Shown: positions 1 to 12,824 of the stretch, piece by piece
How positions within the stretch are numbered: the stretch's first letter is position 1
Layout: every line of letters begins with the position of its first letter
Source: Hyperoplus lanceolatus
Taxonomy: Eukaryota; Chordata; Actinopteri; Uranoscopiformes; Ammodytidae
Assembly: GCA_026929865.2 (NCBI GenBank)
Contig: CM049405.1
Location: 16,930,001-16,994,000, forward strand
Length of the DNA stretch: 64,000 nt
Reading direction: 5' to 3'
Translations under genes and position numbers: made by a program
Notes under the pieces: model-generated
Database searches by the model: none
Told to the model about the DNA's origin: nothing
The model's input: the letters and a program-made list of their open reading frames with translations, nothing else

Positions 1-1128
1 TGCACGAACACATGTTATTGCAGGAATTATAAGAAATTAGATAAAATAAAAATCAAGATTTGTCATTCAAGCTATTCTGTTCAGTTGAGCGTAAGACAAT
101 ATGCCTTTCCTTTTTTTCAAGCACTGATTGGACATTTTTTTTATTAAATGTTTGTGCCAAATATATCTGCTTGCCACCTGGGTCTAATCTAATCAATGTG
201 AATGACAAGGAGAGAAAAGGCCTGAAAGTGAGCACCAGCTAAGGGACTTTACCTAATGCCCTGCACTGTCACTTCAATGATGTGATCACAGCACACACAA
301 TGACAACAAAATTATAGCTAGCAAGGATATGGGGGACATAGTGTGCTACTCCAGTCAGGTGAAATTGCTTTTTCCGACTATGAAATGGCTTGTCTCTTGT
401 CGGATGGGTAAACATTTCCTTGTCAGGCCAGTAATAAGGAATGAGGCACACTGGGCTGAACTAAGAGGATAGAGCCAAGGTTATTTGGGATTCATGACAG
501 GTAGTGGCTTATATTACAGCGGCACTAAAAATTTCATGGGAATGCATTTAAGATGGCCTTTAAGTTATTTATATGTTGTTTGCCAGCCGTCACATTGCAA
601 TTTCCATCAATAAATCAAATTGAAGTATTTCTTCCCTTCTTTGGCATTTGATTTAAAAAAAAAAGAAAGAAAAAAAAGACAAAACCTGTATTTACCTTAA
701 GTCTCCAATTAACTAGCACCACTAATCTGGTTAAGCTGGTGGTGCATTGTGCTATGCTAACATAACCATTCCCCCCCTGTGGTTTTTTTGCCATCAGTGA
801 TCTGCTCTGTCACAGGGAATCAGGGTGCTTGCTGGCAGAAAAGACAGCTGGAGGCCCGCTAAGGGGCGGAGTGGACAGTTGTGGCTTTTAAACCCTTATT
901 AGCTTGTCCTCCCTTGAGGACACGCGGCCTTGCAGAAGTGCACTCCTCCACCTGCTCATTATTGATGTCCTTTAAGGGTTGGCCAGCCAGGCCAGAGCCA
1001 ACCATGATTCCTTTACCACAAAGCTCACAGCAAATTAACCCTGGCACAGGTGACCGTGATGTTCAGAGTGTGACTCCTGCGCCGACACCATACCTGAGCC
1101 GGAGATGATTTCACCTGAAACGAATGTT

Positions 1129-1430
1129 GATACACGTGCTTGTTGTCAAAATCAGTGAGTATCTCCTCACGATCCACTACTTGTCCATACTGTGTGTACT
1201 GAAAAGAATCCAGTGTTAATACATAGCCTAGGCTCTGTAAACGGGCATGTTGCTAACCGTATGGCCCCATTTGTTTACATACCCTTTGTTTACATACCAG
1301 TTTACAGAGCTTAGGCTGTTTATTAGCACCAACATGTTTTTTTAGCACACACACAGTACGGACAGGTAGCAGATTGTGAGGAGATATTCACTGATTTAAA
1401 CAAGCGTTCTCCAGAATCGCTGACTCCACC
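1129..1430. mobile_element. palindromic miniature transposon, copy A
   Basis: The two halves of this segment are imperfect reverse complements. The left arm reads from TTGTTGTCAAAATCAGTGAG through a block containing TAGCCTAGGCTCTGTAAAC. The right arm reads back through GTTTACAGAGCTTAGGCTG to GGAGATATTCACTGATTT. The spacer is a few tens of bases containing two TTTGTTTACATACC-type repeats. A second copy lies at 49772-50070 inside a cd302 intron, and the right end of this copy (ending GCTGACTCCACC) is the reverse complement of the left end of that one. It has no coding capacity, so it is a non-autonomous foldback-type element. The left boundary is approximate and no target duplication could be fixed. 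Confidence 0.7.
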
Positions 1431-3606
1431 GTTAAGTGGATGAAGTTTGACTGTCTAATTTTGCCTATATTATTCTTTAACGATTTATAAATACAAAATA
1501 ACACATAAACACTGATTTTAGCGAAGTCTATTAATCAGATTCATTTTTACCATTTGTTTGACGGCGCATTTATTCACAGTTCTTTACTTGTGATCTCACT
1601 TCCTACGGCCTTTTTTGTTTGTAAAATTGTTATTCAATGTGCAGTTCAGTATGCAATGCACCACATTATGGGCACATGTTGCTGGTTATTTTTATCCCCC
1701 TCTTTGTACTGCTGTCGTTTGCTTCAACGTCACAGGAAAATGACTGCATGGTCATTAACACACACCCCATGGAAAATTGCAGTAAACTGTATTTCTATGT
1801 GAGAATGAAGCGCGAGCCATGCACACTATTAAGCTGAGCTCAAAAATCTTGAATAAGACAACAAATACAGGTGACGTCTCTGTCAAATCCATGCATAATT
1901 ATAAATGTGTGAATTCTGTCTCGTAGCAATTCTGTAGCAACAGAAACACTTATTGTACTCCTCTGGGTACAACAATCCCTGAGAGCCATGCCTACTACTA
2001 ACTGCCTTGTGTTCTCTGAAGTGTATTATTTGGCTTAACAGATGGTGAGGATATAATGTCAGGAATCACAAAGTTAGCAGAACGGCTAATGTTCCCACAA
2101 AAAACTTCTTTTATCACCTGCTTCTGACCTGTTATCAACTGTTTGGTTTCGCTGCTAGTCACTTTAAATTTTAAAGAGCCCCGTGTGACCCGGGGAGTGC
2201 AGTTGGGCTTTGTGACCATTTTGTTAGTTCTGCTGCCATGCACTGTCAGATGTCTGCAAGTGAAGAACATGGCCACTGTCCCCAGTAAGCCCATGGCATG
2301 AAAAATTCAGGCAAACTCCACTTTTTAAGCCATTTCTGATGAAAAGCACACAGGAACGGAACTGACTTATGCCAAATGAATATCATTGAATCGCTGTGAT
2401 TGTGAGGCTGATGTTTGTAACATTTGGAATTATTTATATAACATCAGTTCCATTTTAAGAGTTGCCATGCCATGAAGTGTGCACTTAGTCCTTAGTCCTC
2501 TGAGGTTTTTGTTCCCCGAGCACTATCGGCCTACACCTGAACGATAGCAAACAGAAGGCTCCAATCCAGTAACTTAATCTTTGCCTTTTGTGATGCGAGC
2601 CTAGTATGTTGTTTAATAGACAAGATGTAAATGAGCACTATTTACCCAGTCACAGCTGTGTATTGTTAAATCAATAACTAGGTTGATATGAAGATGAAGG
2701 TTTCATCTTTTTTTTAACAACAACAACCTTACAAAAAACCTGTTATCTGAATAATCAACATCCAAGATTTAATATTTTTAATTACATCCTTAATAAATTG
2801 GTGATGAGGCTGCTAGAGCAATTACTTACTTGAAATAAAACCGAAAAACCGCACAGATTCCTTGAATGAGAATATAAATTATCCGTTTGAAAAGAAAATA
2901 TTTTGGGGGAAGAATAGGAGCAAACAGGCGCCTGTCGTGTTACAAGAATAATCTTCATTAAAATCGCAAGCAACAACACCAGGCCAACACACAGCTCATT
3001 GGGAATGCAGTGTGAAAAGAGAGGCCCACAGATTATCACTCTGCGTAACTCATGTTTAATTTATCCAGGAGCAATATTGTCAAGAGCCCCTCGCAGTCAT
3101 TTCCCATGAAAGCCGGGGAGACTAAGGGAAGCCCAAAAATAACACAGGCTTTGAGTAAAAAGTCTCAAAATGCAGTGAGCACACTGGGAAAGCTTTAGAG
3201 ACATATTCGATATGCTTAGCACAGCTTCACAGCAGTGTAATATAGATGCTTTAGGATTGTTAATATTTTAAAGGATGACTTCTAAATGGGGTTCACGATA
3301 AAGTGTTCACACAAAAACCATGACATGATACACGGCACTTAACCTTTTGCTTTTTATTTTGGAACTATAATAAAGTAAGATAAAGCATGTGCATTCAGAA
3401 CAGACATTTTATAATCCTTAAACTCAAAAGCAAAATAGGGTCATTTATTTTTTTTTACTTATTATCGACTATACACAATTTCGAAAATAACCATACATTT
3501 TTGTTTTCGAAGGGAGACGGAAGAAGCCAAAGGCTTATCAGGTACCGCCCCCATTAGACTATAAGAAGTAACCCTAAACCAATTTCTCCATGCTCTGTTG
3601 TGTGCT

Positions 3607-3660
3607 TTCTTCTTCTTCCTCCTCCTCCTCCTCCTCCTCCTCCTCCTCCTCCTCCTCCCC
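3607..3660. repeat. (TCC)n microsatellite
   Basis: A near-perfect run of CTT then CTC/TCC triplets. It creates poly-Ser, poly-Glu and poly-Arg open frames that are artefacts. Confidence 0.95.
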
Positions 3661-5167
3661 ATGGCTGAGTGAAATGGAATTGCCTCTCACATTCAAAGAC
3701 AGCTCTAGGAAGGTGATAATAGAGCTACTCCCTGCTGTCTGCAGCCAGGAAATAGGAAAGTGGCATATGGGGCCAGGAACCAAATAGAGGGGAAATGTGA
3801 CCAGGCAAGGGAAGGAACTAAAGGAAAGGTTAATGATCAGTACTGAATTCTACAGGGAAGAGAACCTTGTTCCAAGTTGAGAGGACAAATAAATGCGACA
3901 TGATTTTTATGTCTCCACCACTCACATCCCGGCTGTCACAAACAAACACATGTGGAAATCATCTTATTTCTTGGACAAACTTTGCCCGTAAAAAAAGGCG
4001 TAAAAAGGAACTAAATGCAGTGATGCATTTGTTTGTCTTTTTTTTAAATAATATTGTTCTCATCCATATAGTAAGTTTAAGGAACGGGATGAGAGAGAAA
4101 ATAATATATCCATTCACTATTTCACACTGATTGGAAAGATTCGAAATGCAGAAACGGTACCATAAAGTCAAAAAGGAAGCAATCTTCGCAACCTCGCCAG
4201 TGCGCCCCAATAGTAAACTACTGGCCGGTGTCCATTCTGTTGCCTTTATTGCAGCCCAATGCACTCTGTGGCCTGCAGCATCTCTAAGAGCCTTCAGGAA
4301 CCGATCCCCTTTTCAAATGACAGGAATCAGAGCTGCTACACTGGGACTAAATTAGCCATCAGACACTGTACAATGGTTCATGTAAATAGAGAAAAAATTA
4401 AGGGGGGCAAAAAAAAAGAAACTGAGAACGATTGCAAGGATTGCGAGTGAAAACATGAAAAGGCCTGCTGTTAGTAGCAATACAGTGGGTGTGTTATCAT
4501 TAGTGGCAATGTAGGCTACATTAGCGGTGAGCGAATTGGCTTTCAAATTTTCACCCAGTTACCACCACTACACTTTGGTTGAGAGTTTGTACCCTTTCAT
4601 CACAAAGCTGGATACCATCCCTTTTACCATCAGTTATGTGTGCCGTAAAGAAGGAATCCATTTTAAGGCAATTTGCACTCGGTTTGAGCTGCTACTGAGC
4701 TTCTGGCAACGTTCATTGCGAGTTGTCTTTTTTGAATTAACCGAGGGAGTAGATGACACCTTGGCAAGAATACGATGACCACCGACTGAAACTGTGGATT
4801 TTGGAATCAACTGTCATGGGGAGTTAAATAGCATTTGACAAATACATAGGCTAGGTGTGTCTGAGAGGGGTGCACAGATGGACAATCGCGTGTAACAATT
4901 ACATTTACATAGGTATCCTGGTCTAAACATTTAATTAGATAACATATTAGTAAGTATCTTGGTGGGGTAGACTGTTGTCGCAACAGCTGGACAATGGAGA
5001 CAAAGCAACATCACACAGGCTGGCTTTCTCCAGATCTGACAGCTAGATCATTTGAAGCTGACGAGATAACACTTAAATACAGAGGTGACATGACAGTGTC
5101 TCCAGAGCCAGATGGATCAATACACAGGCTGGCTCGTCAGGATCTGAGCAGTGGTTCTTCTGCAGCC

Positions 5168-5190
5168 ATGTTTTTTTTTTTTTTTTTTTA
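5168..5190. repeat. poly-T tract
   Basis: About 20 consecutive T residues following CAGCCATG. It could be the poly-A tail of an old minus-strand retro-insertion, but no recognisable element body was found beside it. Confidence 0.7.
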
Positions 5191-8100
5191 TATGCCTCCG
5201 TTTCGAAAATAGGCTTATCACTGCCTGGCGCAATGTCTGGTACGTTATCAATGAGCAGATTTCCTTTCTTGTGTTGCGACTGAGACACAGCAATATGCAC
5301 TATGTGCAGTTCATAATGGGTCTCCCAGTCATTCAGCTTTGCGGTTATTGCCAGTTAAAATTTTTAGTATACCGCTAGTATTTATCCAATCAGGAGACAC
5401 AGCGCTAAAAAGAGGCGGGTCTCTGTGCCTGTGAACGATGACTCGCTGCTCTCCATCGCGGCACTATCTGACGAAGGTGGCTGCAAGTTCATAGGGTGGT
5501 GGCGTTGGAACGAGCGAGGGGATTTTTAACTGCAGTCACTGACAGGAAGTTAGCTAAAAGGACCATATCACTTACTTCCCCTTTAAGGTGAAAGTTTCTG
5601 TAACAGTTCAAGTTAACAGTTTGGCCTGTAGAAATGTTCTGCATGGTGTCATGAGAGTAGCAAGTGGTCACAGCCATTAGAAGATAGATATCCAGGTCAC
5701 TAAGAAGTTCTACGCAAGAGGGTGTTTTCAAAATTCTTAAATTAATTGGTGGTTGTAAATGTGAGACTAAACTGATCGTTGCTCCCTTAACCCGTTGTCA
5801 CAGTAAAAAAAAGGCGCTCGAAAGAAGCCCACTTCTCCTAATCACCCCCCAGTGAGGCGGCCAAGAAAGTCCGGTATATCGGTTAGAAAAACTCGGCAAG
5901 TTGCCTTGGTGACCATCCAGGCTGCACCCGCTGGCAATATATCTATTCCCCCCCCCCCCATTTCCCATCTACATCCATACACTTAAATAAAAAATCAAAT
6001 AGTATCTTTCAAATATTCAACAGTCCCTTTTCCCTAGGAGAGGTAAGGAGTATTGTTGAATAATGCAGCCAGACAGGGATCTCCCAGGGCCGGTCTCTAC
6101 AGGCATCACTGAGTAGGTCTGATCCCACTTGAGTAGCATCTATCATGGTGACATCACCATTCACACAAGGAGATATGATGAGACAGTAGTACACTACTCC
6201 ACTACTTGAGCCAAGCCTAAAGCAGGCAGTGGTGTTACTCATTTTAAACCAGTCTACCAGCCATCTGTTGATGCTAAAACCGTGGTCTGACTGCCATTTC
6301 TAAATCAAACACCATCAGTATGCCTTTATTGCTCTCTGCGGAACGCTAAGTTCTTTTCAAGTGAAAAAGAGAAAGAAAAAAAAGGAAAAGTAGCTTGCGA
6401 GACATGCTTTTTTACCTTGTGTGATTCTGGTGGGTGTGTAAACGTAATAAGTATAGCTAAAGCAGGAGAAAACAACATCTACATGCAGCTGCAGCAGGTC
6501 TCTACCTTGCAGATTAGGGCACTGGGATCACTTTGCAGGTTGTTGTCACAGGTAGGACGAGGGAGAACTGCGCTCGCTATCCCCAGGTTACAGAAGGTGT
6601 GAACAAAATATGCAGCCAATTTGTGTCGTGCAGAATTTGAAGGGAACACAACCTTGCAGGAACATGCAGGAAGGTGTGTCTATTTTTGTCTCCCATTTGC
6701 TTTGGGTTTGTTGTTTACTACACATGCTTGGGGCTTTGTTTTCTTTTCCTGTTTTTTTTAGCGCTTTGAGTGACTTGGTTTGATTGTACCAAATGTGCTT
6801 GGAGGTATATCTGATCACGTACGTTCTGGCTCAAATGGTTATTTTAACTGGAGGGCATCAAAGAGAAACCCGTCCAATCCAACAATCTCAATCAAATCAA
6901 AAACAAGGACAAAGACAGAGAGTGTGAGCATTGGCACAGGAATGACTGATCTTGGGGGAATTGGCAAGACCAACAGCAAGCAAGTGTATTACATATGGCG
7001 TGCCATTTTCACAGCTTCCACAAAGAGAACACAAAAAGTGTTATATCTCACTGTCTAAGACTAATAAACAACCACCCCAGATATGGTGATTCTGTTTAAT
7101 GCTGCAACAAAGACTTGTGGAAGGCTTTTTGAGAGCACGTCTGGGCTTACAAGTAGGGTGAGATGACAAACCGCGTAGTCTGAGTTTAGCAGAGGCAGCA
7201 AATGAAGCTGTCCTCCCACTAAGTCTATGAGGTGTCAGTCAAGAAACTGGCCTGCTAGGATGACTTTCAGTTCTAATCAATCCAGATGGTTTCCTAACAC
7301 TGAATAAATGAATTGATTTGTGCATAAATAACGATCTATGACACAAAGGTGGTCAGCCTGAGACTAGGATAGCTGAGATCTGCTAACTTCCAGGACTGTA
7401 CATTGTGAATGTCTTCAGTCTCACTTAACAGGGATATGACTAACATCTTTGCAGTGTTTGTATCTGTTATGTTGATGAAGTGTTAGCACAAGGCCTTGTC
7501 GTCATCACATTTGTACACAGCTCACACCTCGAGTGTTAACTTCTGCGTCCGAACCCCACTACACTTTATTACGATCATTACACGGATCACGGCACTTTCC
7601 CTACGGTGTTAAGCGCTATTATTATGCGGCCATCTTTCAATTATTGTATATTGTTAAAGTACCTGCTAATGATTTGTGAAACTACTGTGCTGTGGTGTGA
7701 TTGGTACTGAGCAGCAGTAACCAGCTACTGTACTCTTAGGCGCCTTTTTCAATTAGGTCCGGGTGGCAGTGTTTCAGTCATTAAGCACATTTGGTGTAAG
7801 GATGTCCGCCTTACACCTAGCCAAAGGTGTTTCTGCAGTTTGCCGTTAGCCAGCAGCAGCATCTCAGTCCCGATGCAAAGCCACTGCTGCCTGTAAGAGG
7901 ACTCTGAGGACAACACGCGAGTACCCACTGTGATTTTCACTGGGGATTTTGATATTCGCACCTGTACTAGGTGTTGTTTGGGAGAGCACGTGTGAAACCA
8001 GAGGGGTGGCTAGAATAGGGGGGCCTTTATTTTGAGGGGACAGATCTTTTTCAGTTAAAAGGGAGGACCGGCGCTGTTGTTGTTCTGCATTTTCATGTAT

Positions 8101-9419
8101 AACAATGAGAAGAGACAAAGCCAATCAGGCACGGTGTATCTTAGCTACCAAGCCATGTGTCTTAATGAAGCTGCACATGGCCATATGGACATGTGCTGGG
8201 AAAAAAATAGAACGTCCAACAACTACATAAGGATTGGAGCAGCACATGGAGAAATGAAACATTTCCAACCCCATTGCCAGTGTCTAATAGTCAGCGACTA
8301 CTACGGTACACTACTTGAAGATTACTACAAAATAATACCATGAAAGAGATTTTAACCGAGCAGTGTGTGGGGCAAGGCTAAAGTCATTTTAAGTGCATGA
8401 AGAAATCACAGACCTCATCATTACAGGACCACAGGCAGAAAAAAACAAAGTGCACGAGAGCAGCTCCTCCTCTCTCTACATTGGTGATGTTCAGCGGCAG
8501 CCTGTTATTGGAGGTGTTAATTGGCAAATTCAGAACAAGTCAAGAGCATGTTCCCTGTCGTCCTCGCCCAGCAAGGCTAGGTCATTAAACCGAGAATGGA
8601 TTCTTTCATGCTGCCTTAACCCTTCGATTGCAAGTTACCATTCCGCAAACATCCCCATGCACCATCCCTCCCCCATGTGTCAAGAAGAAGAAAAAACAAC
8701 CTACACTGATATAAAAGCGACAATAAAATGACAGGAGGATGAGATGACGGTAGACTGACAATCAGTGGTACAATTATTTCCGATTGGCAGTCAAATGTCT
8801 TCAGAAAAGTTAAGAAGTTTTTGAAAATGTCGCTCAAGACGTCGACCCCTTAACATGTAAAAAGAAGTCCCACAAGACTACAGAACAATGGCATCATCAA
8901 ACCTCACCCATCAGTGCTTTTTGTGTTCAGTGTGCACTGAACGAGCCTGAAATGTGAGCCTCCTTTGGGGTTCCGGGTGCGATCTCACTACTGCCTCTGT
9001 CATCACTTGCTGTGACTGCCAAATCTCTGCTCCAGAAATCAGGGCTCTCAGACCAGCAGCGAAACAAACACAATGAGAGAGAGACTTTGCACACGGGCAG
9101 CGACGGCTTCAACACGTTTAATCGAACACCGTAGTCAGCCCCACCACTTCTGCAGAGAGAGCACGATGAGTCCCAACGCAAGGCAAGACAACTGTGAGGT
9201 GATACTCTCTCAGCTCCCAGACGCCATGAGAGTTGGCAGACTCTCATGCCAAACGGTGACCAGTGCACACACAGTTGAATATGCTTCGCTCCTAAGTTGT
9301 TAATTATCAGAATGACATTGATGGGAATAGGCCATTCTAGCCAGGTGACCTTAATCCACTTGCAATCTCTCTGTTTTTTTTTGCTTTGATAAAGCAATCT
9401 CTTTTTTACCCCCTATACT

Positions 9420-10450
9420 TTCGATTGTAGTATATCTTTTTCGCAATTTGCATGACCTATTGTTTGAATATCAAGAGTAATTGTTGAAGTCAATGACTAA
9501 TTCTTCTCATCCATTAGTGGCCAATAAAGAAAAAAAGGTATGTTTGAAATATATCAAAAATAATTAATGTTTTAATATAATATTTTCAGCACTGATTTGT
9601 TGAGACCAATTAATATCAGAATTACATAGATGGGATGTCTATAGGAATACAAGACCTGGTCTTTTTTATTAAATGACTGCACATACTGTATATTATAAAC
9701 AGTTTAAAAACTGGAAATAGGTATAAAGAGCAAAACAGGAGGATATTATTAGTCATTTTGAATAGCCATTCTATTAAACAGAAACAAATCAAAATTAAAG
9801 GACAAATACGTGAATTTGGACCACATTATATTCAATTAGATTTCAAGTCAGGTTATTTTTCTAAATTATGAAAGACTGAAAATCAGCCTTTAATGTTTGG
9901 CATACCACAAAAAAATGTTTTATAATATGTTAATTGAAAGTTGTTACGAGACACATTCTCCTTTTTTAAACACAATATCACAGAATTAAACATAAAGCAA
10001 GTGACATGGTGTACAAACTTAACTTTGTAATATGCATGTGGCAATTCATGAAAAATTAATGCAGAATAGAATTGCAAATGTTTTATAATCATTTAGTTTG
10101 TCGGACGAAAATATTTCATACACTATATCAATATATATTTATTTTGTTCTTTTAGTTTTTTCATATTTATATAGCCTGTTTTTCCTTTTATTATGCTATT
10201 ACTGCTTACTTTTCCAGTTTTTTTTGTGATTCAATTTCTTTATTTTACCTTTATGTATTTGCATTTGTAGACAGTTGGTACATTTATTGAGTGGCATGAA
10301 TATTTGGGTATACGAAGTAATGTATAACCGGTTTAAATTATATAGTATATCATCTGAAATCTTAAAACTTCTTCAATTCAGTTCTATTATAGTGCATATT
10401 ATTATTCTCAATCCACTTCAAAAACACTCCGGTATAACCAGATGATCTTG
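9420..10450. other. AT-rich intergenic stretch
   Basis: Strongly AT-rich sequence with many TTTTATT and AATTAAT runs. I see no exon, no RNA gene and no clear terminal repeats. Confidence 0.5.
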
Positions 10451-12534
10451 CAATGACAAGCCAATAAATCAGGCCACAGGGATCAGTCTGTGCATAGGAT
10501 ATAACCTACAGCTCAAATAAGCGGTGGTAGAGTGCCAGCAGCTTTACTCTCCTCCCTCTCTTTCACTGCTTGAAAATGACTGTGGTCCCCTGAAGCCGTT
10601 GACTTTCCCCTATCTCCCCAAACTCTCTGCAGCACCGACTGGCGGCGCAGAAGCACTGCTTATTAGCATGCAGTAATGATGGTGAGCATGGGCTCCATTG
10701 TTCTAACACCTCCCCTCTCCTCCGCACCAATCTGTCACCATTCAGTGGGCTAGAGCTGCCTCAAATGCCTCTCTCCACAAATGAGATGGATAATTAGGTG
10801 CCCCTCACGAATGCTGCACTCTTCTCACCCCTGATTGCTTTCACCTTCTTGCTCTTGGCAATTTTGACACCTTGTAATCAGCCTGCTACTTCTCCATCTC
10901 AATCCATATCCTTTTTCCTCTTTCATATATATATACTTTTTTTTGTGTGATCTATTTCAAATCAAGTGCCTCTGCTATGCCCCCAGGAGAAAAGACGGCA
11001 CATAGATCTCCTATCCTACTGGAAATTATTGGTAATAACAATGCCTTTGAGCTAGAGTGGAGCTCTTTCAAAATAGTCCGCATTACTGTATACACAATAC
11101 ACAGGCGACTAAGTGAGTATACTGAAATACACACACACATGCACGAAAGGAAGAAAAAAACCTAGCTGTCAGTACGAGTTTCCTCTTCAAAATGACAATG
11201 AATGACAACATAATTATGAGCAAGCAGCTGTTCGTGATCCCAGAGAGAAAAGCGTGCAGGCTGCGCAATGTTCAACTCTTCACAGATTAACCACAGAGGA
11301 TCATTAGGGATATGTATTTGCCAAAAAACTATCAGAATAAATCCCCCCTCATCAGTGTTCATGATGTGATGTAAAATGTAAAATGATGTGGTTTATGTCC
11401 CTCCAAAATAAACAAGCATTCTTTTTTGGCACATCAATATCAATATGTAACATAAGCCTTTGTGAATAGGGAAAATTATAATGTTGGATTAATCCTTTAC
11501 TTCACATACTGTACAAGTCATGTTGTGTTTTAGAAGGCCTCTACTCATTTCTAAATCACATTTTTTAACACCCTTCCAAGCCTTTCACGAAACAGTGATA
11601 TACTTAGAGCCAAATATCAGCTCAGGTTGAAATAACAAATCAATCCATGTATTAAGCAGGGATTGATCATGAGAAGTGAATTATAATGGCCGACACCTAA
11701 AAGAGAGGAAAAAAAAGGTTGTTTGCGGTCTTCACACCAGCTCATCTACCCGCCGTAGTGTGTAAGTGTTACCAACCCATAGCTGAGAGGCTGCAAGGTC
11801 CTCCCAGCACAACCAACTGTTCCAACACACACAGTATCCCCGTTTCCTCGAACACCGCCACACTTAATGGTGAAAATCACTGCAATTGTTTGCAAAGGTG
11901 TGAATAAATACTGCAGGAGTGAAAAGCTGATGCTGCTGTTCAGAAAAAGGCTCAGTTTTAGTCAAATGTTGGGTACTGTACATACTGTAAAAAAAAATTA
12001 AATTAAGACTTTCACACTGGAAGATAATCCATTTCCATATTAAGGTTGCCTGTGTTCCACTGTTCTGTCTTTTTAACATTGTATATGAAACAGTCCTATG
12101 TTCCAATAATTATCAATATATACCTATATAATGCAATTTGAAACTGGCATTCCTAGAATTTTTTTTTGTATATTTGTATAATTGCCTAAGATCCCACCAT
12201 ACAAATATCTTCCGGCATCTAATTGACCAATAAGAAAAAAGGGTCAAAAGGTTTCTTATTTCAGCAGAAATGATTGCCAAGTTCTATTTACAAATCAAAT
12301 CTTTATCTTTATCCCGCTAAAAATGTATGTCTCTCTCTCAGGGGCAATTGTTACATGTTGTTTAAAAAAAAAGAATTGTACAAACATATACAATAAAGAA
12401 AAGTTAACAAATACACATCTTGTCCACTGTATGATCTTGATGTATGGATACGCTGGAGAGTAGCACAATCAGTTTCATATTTCCACATTGAAAACGACTT
12501 AAATGATAGTAATGTTGCCAGAGTAAATGTCGGC

Positions 12535-12540
12535 TTTATT
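12535..12540 (-). terminator. tank: candidate tank polyadenylation signal
   Basis: AATAAA on the minus strand (TTTATT on the plus strand), about 285 bases beyond the tank stop codon. It implies a short 3' UTR of roughly 12515-12824. Other signals further left are not excluded. Confidence 0.45.
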
Positions 12541-12824
12541 TGCTCATACTATATATACCACATTATGTATCATCTTCACTCGGTATTAGAGTGAAAATCT
12601 CAGCGGGATATTAGAAAAAAATATAATGGGCAAGAAAGTGTACCATTTTCGATTCTTCATTATTAAATAATATGGATTCAAGTCTTATTGCAGTGTCATT
12701 TCTGATCCAGTACAGCGCGTATACTTCATGGCAGGCCGGACTTTAGACCATGGATGGATACAGTAAAGGAGTAGTTGTGGTGGACCTCTGCCCCATCAGT
12801 CAGTCAGTCTCTCTGCTTACACTG

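Larger units (their letters stand above)
1..12514. other. intergenic DNA, left flank (no gene seen)
   Basis: I read both strands for exon-like open frames with splice sites and for recognisable protein families and found none. The neighbour expected from mammalian synteny beyond the tank 3' end is psmd14 (JAMM deubiquitinase); none of its motifs are visible here. The stretch holds a palindromic miniature transposon (about 1129-1430), a TCC microsatellite near 3.6 kb, a poly-T tract near 5.17 kb and AT-rich DNA around 9.5-10.4 kb. The open frames present are short and have no codon or domain signal. Confidence 0.6.

Noticed and set aside
8393..8731. 112-residue plus-strand frame as a coding exon
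   Set aside because: No family resemblance, no good splice sites at its ends, and an overlapping frame of similar quality on the same strand; ordinary chance frame.
8927..9397. 156-residue minus-strand frame as a gene
   Set aside because: No recognisable domain, an overlapping plus-strand frame over the same bases, and no promoter or splice context; treated as chance.
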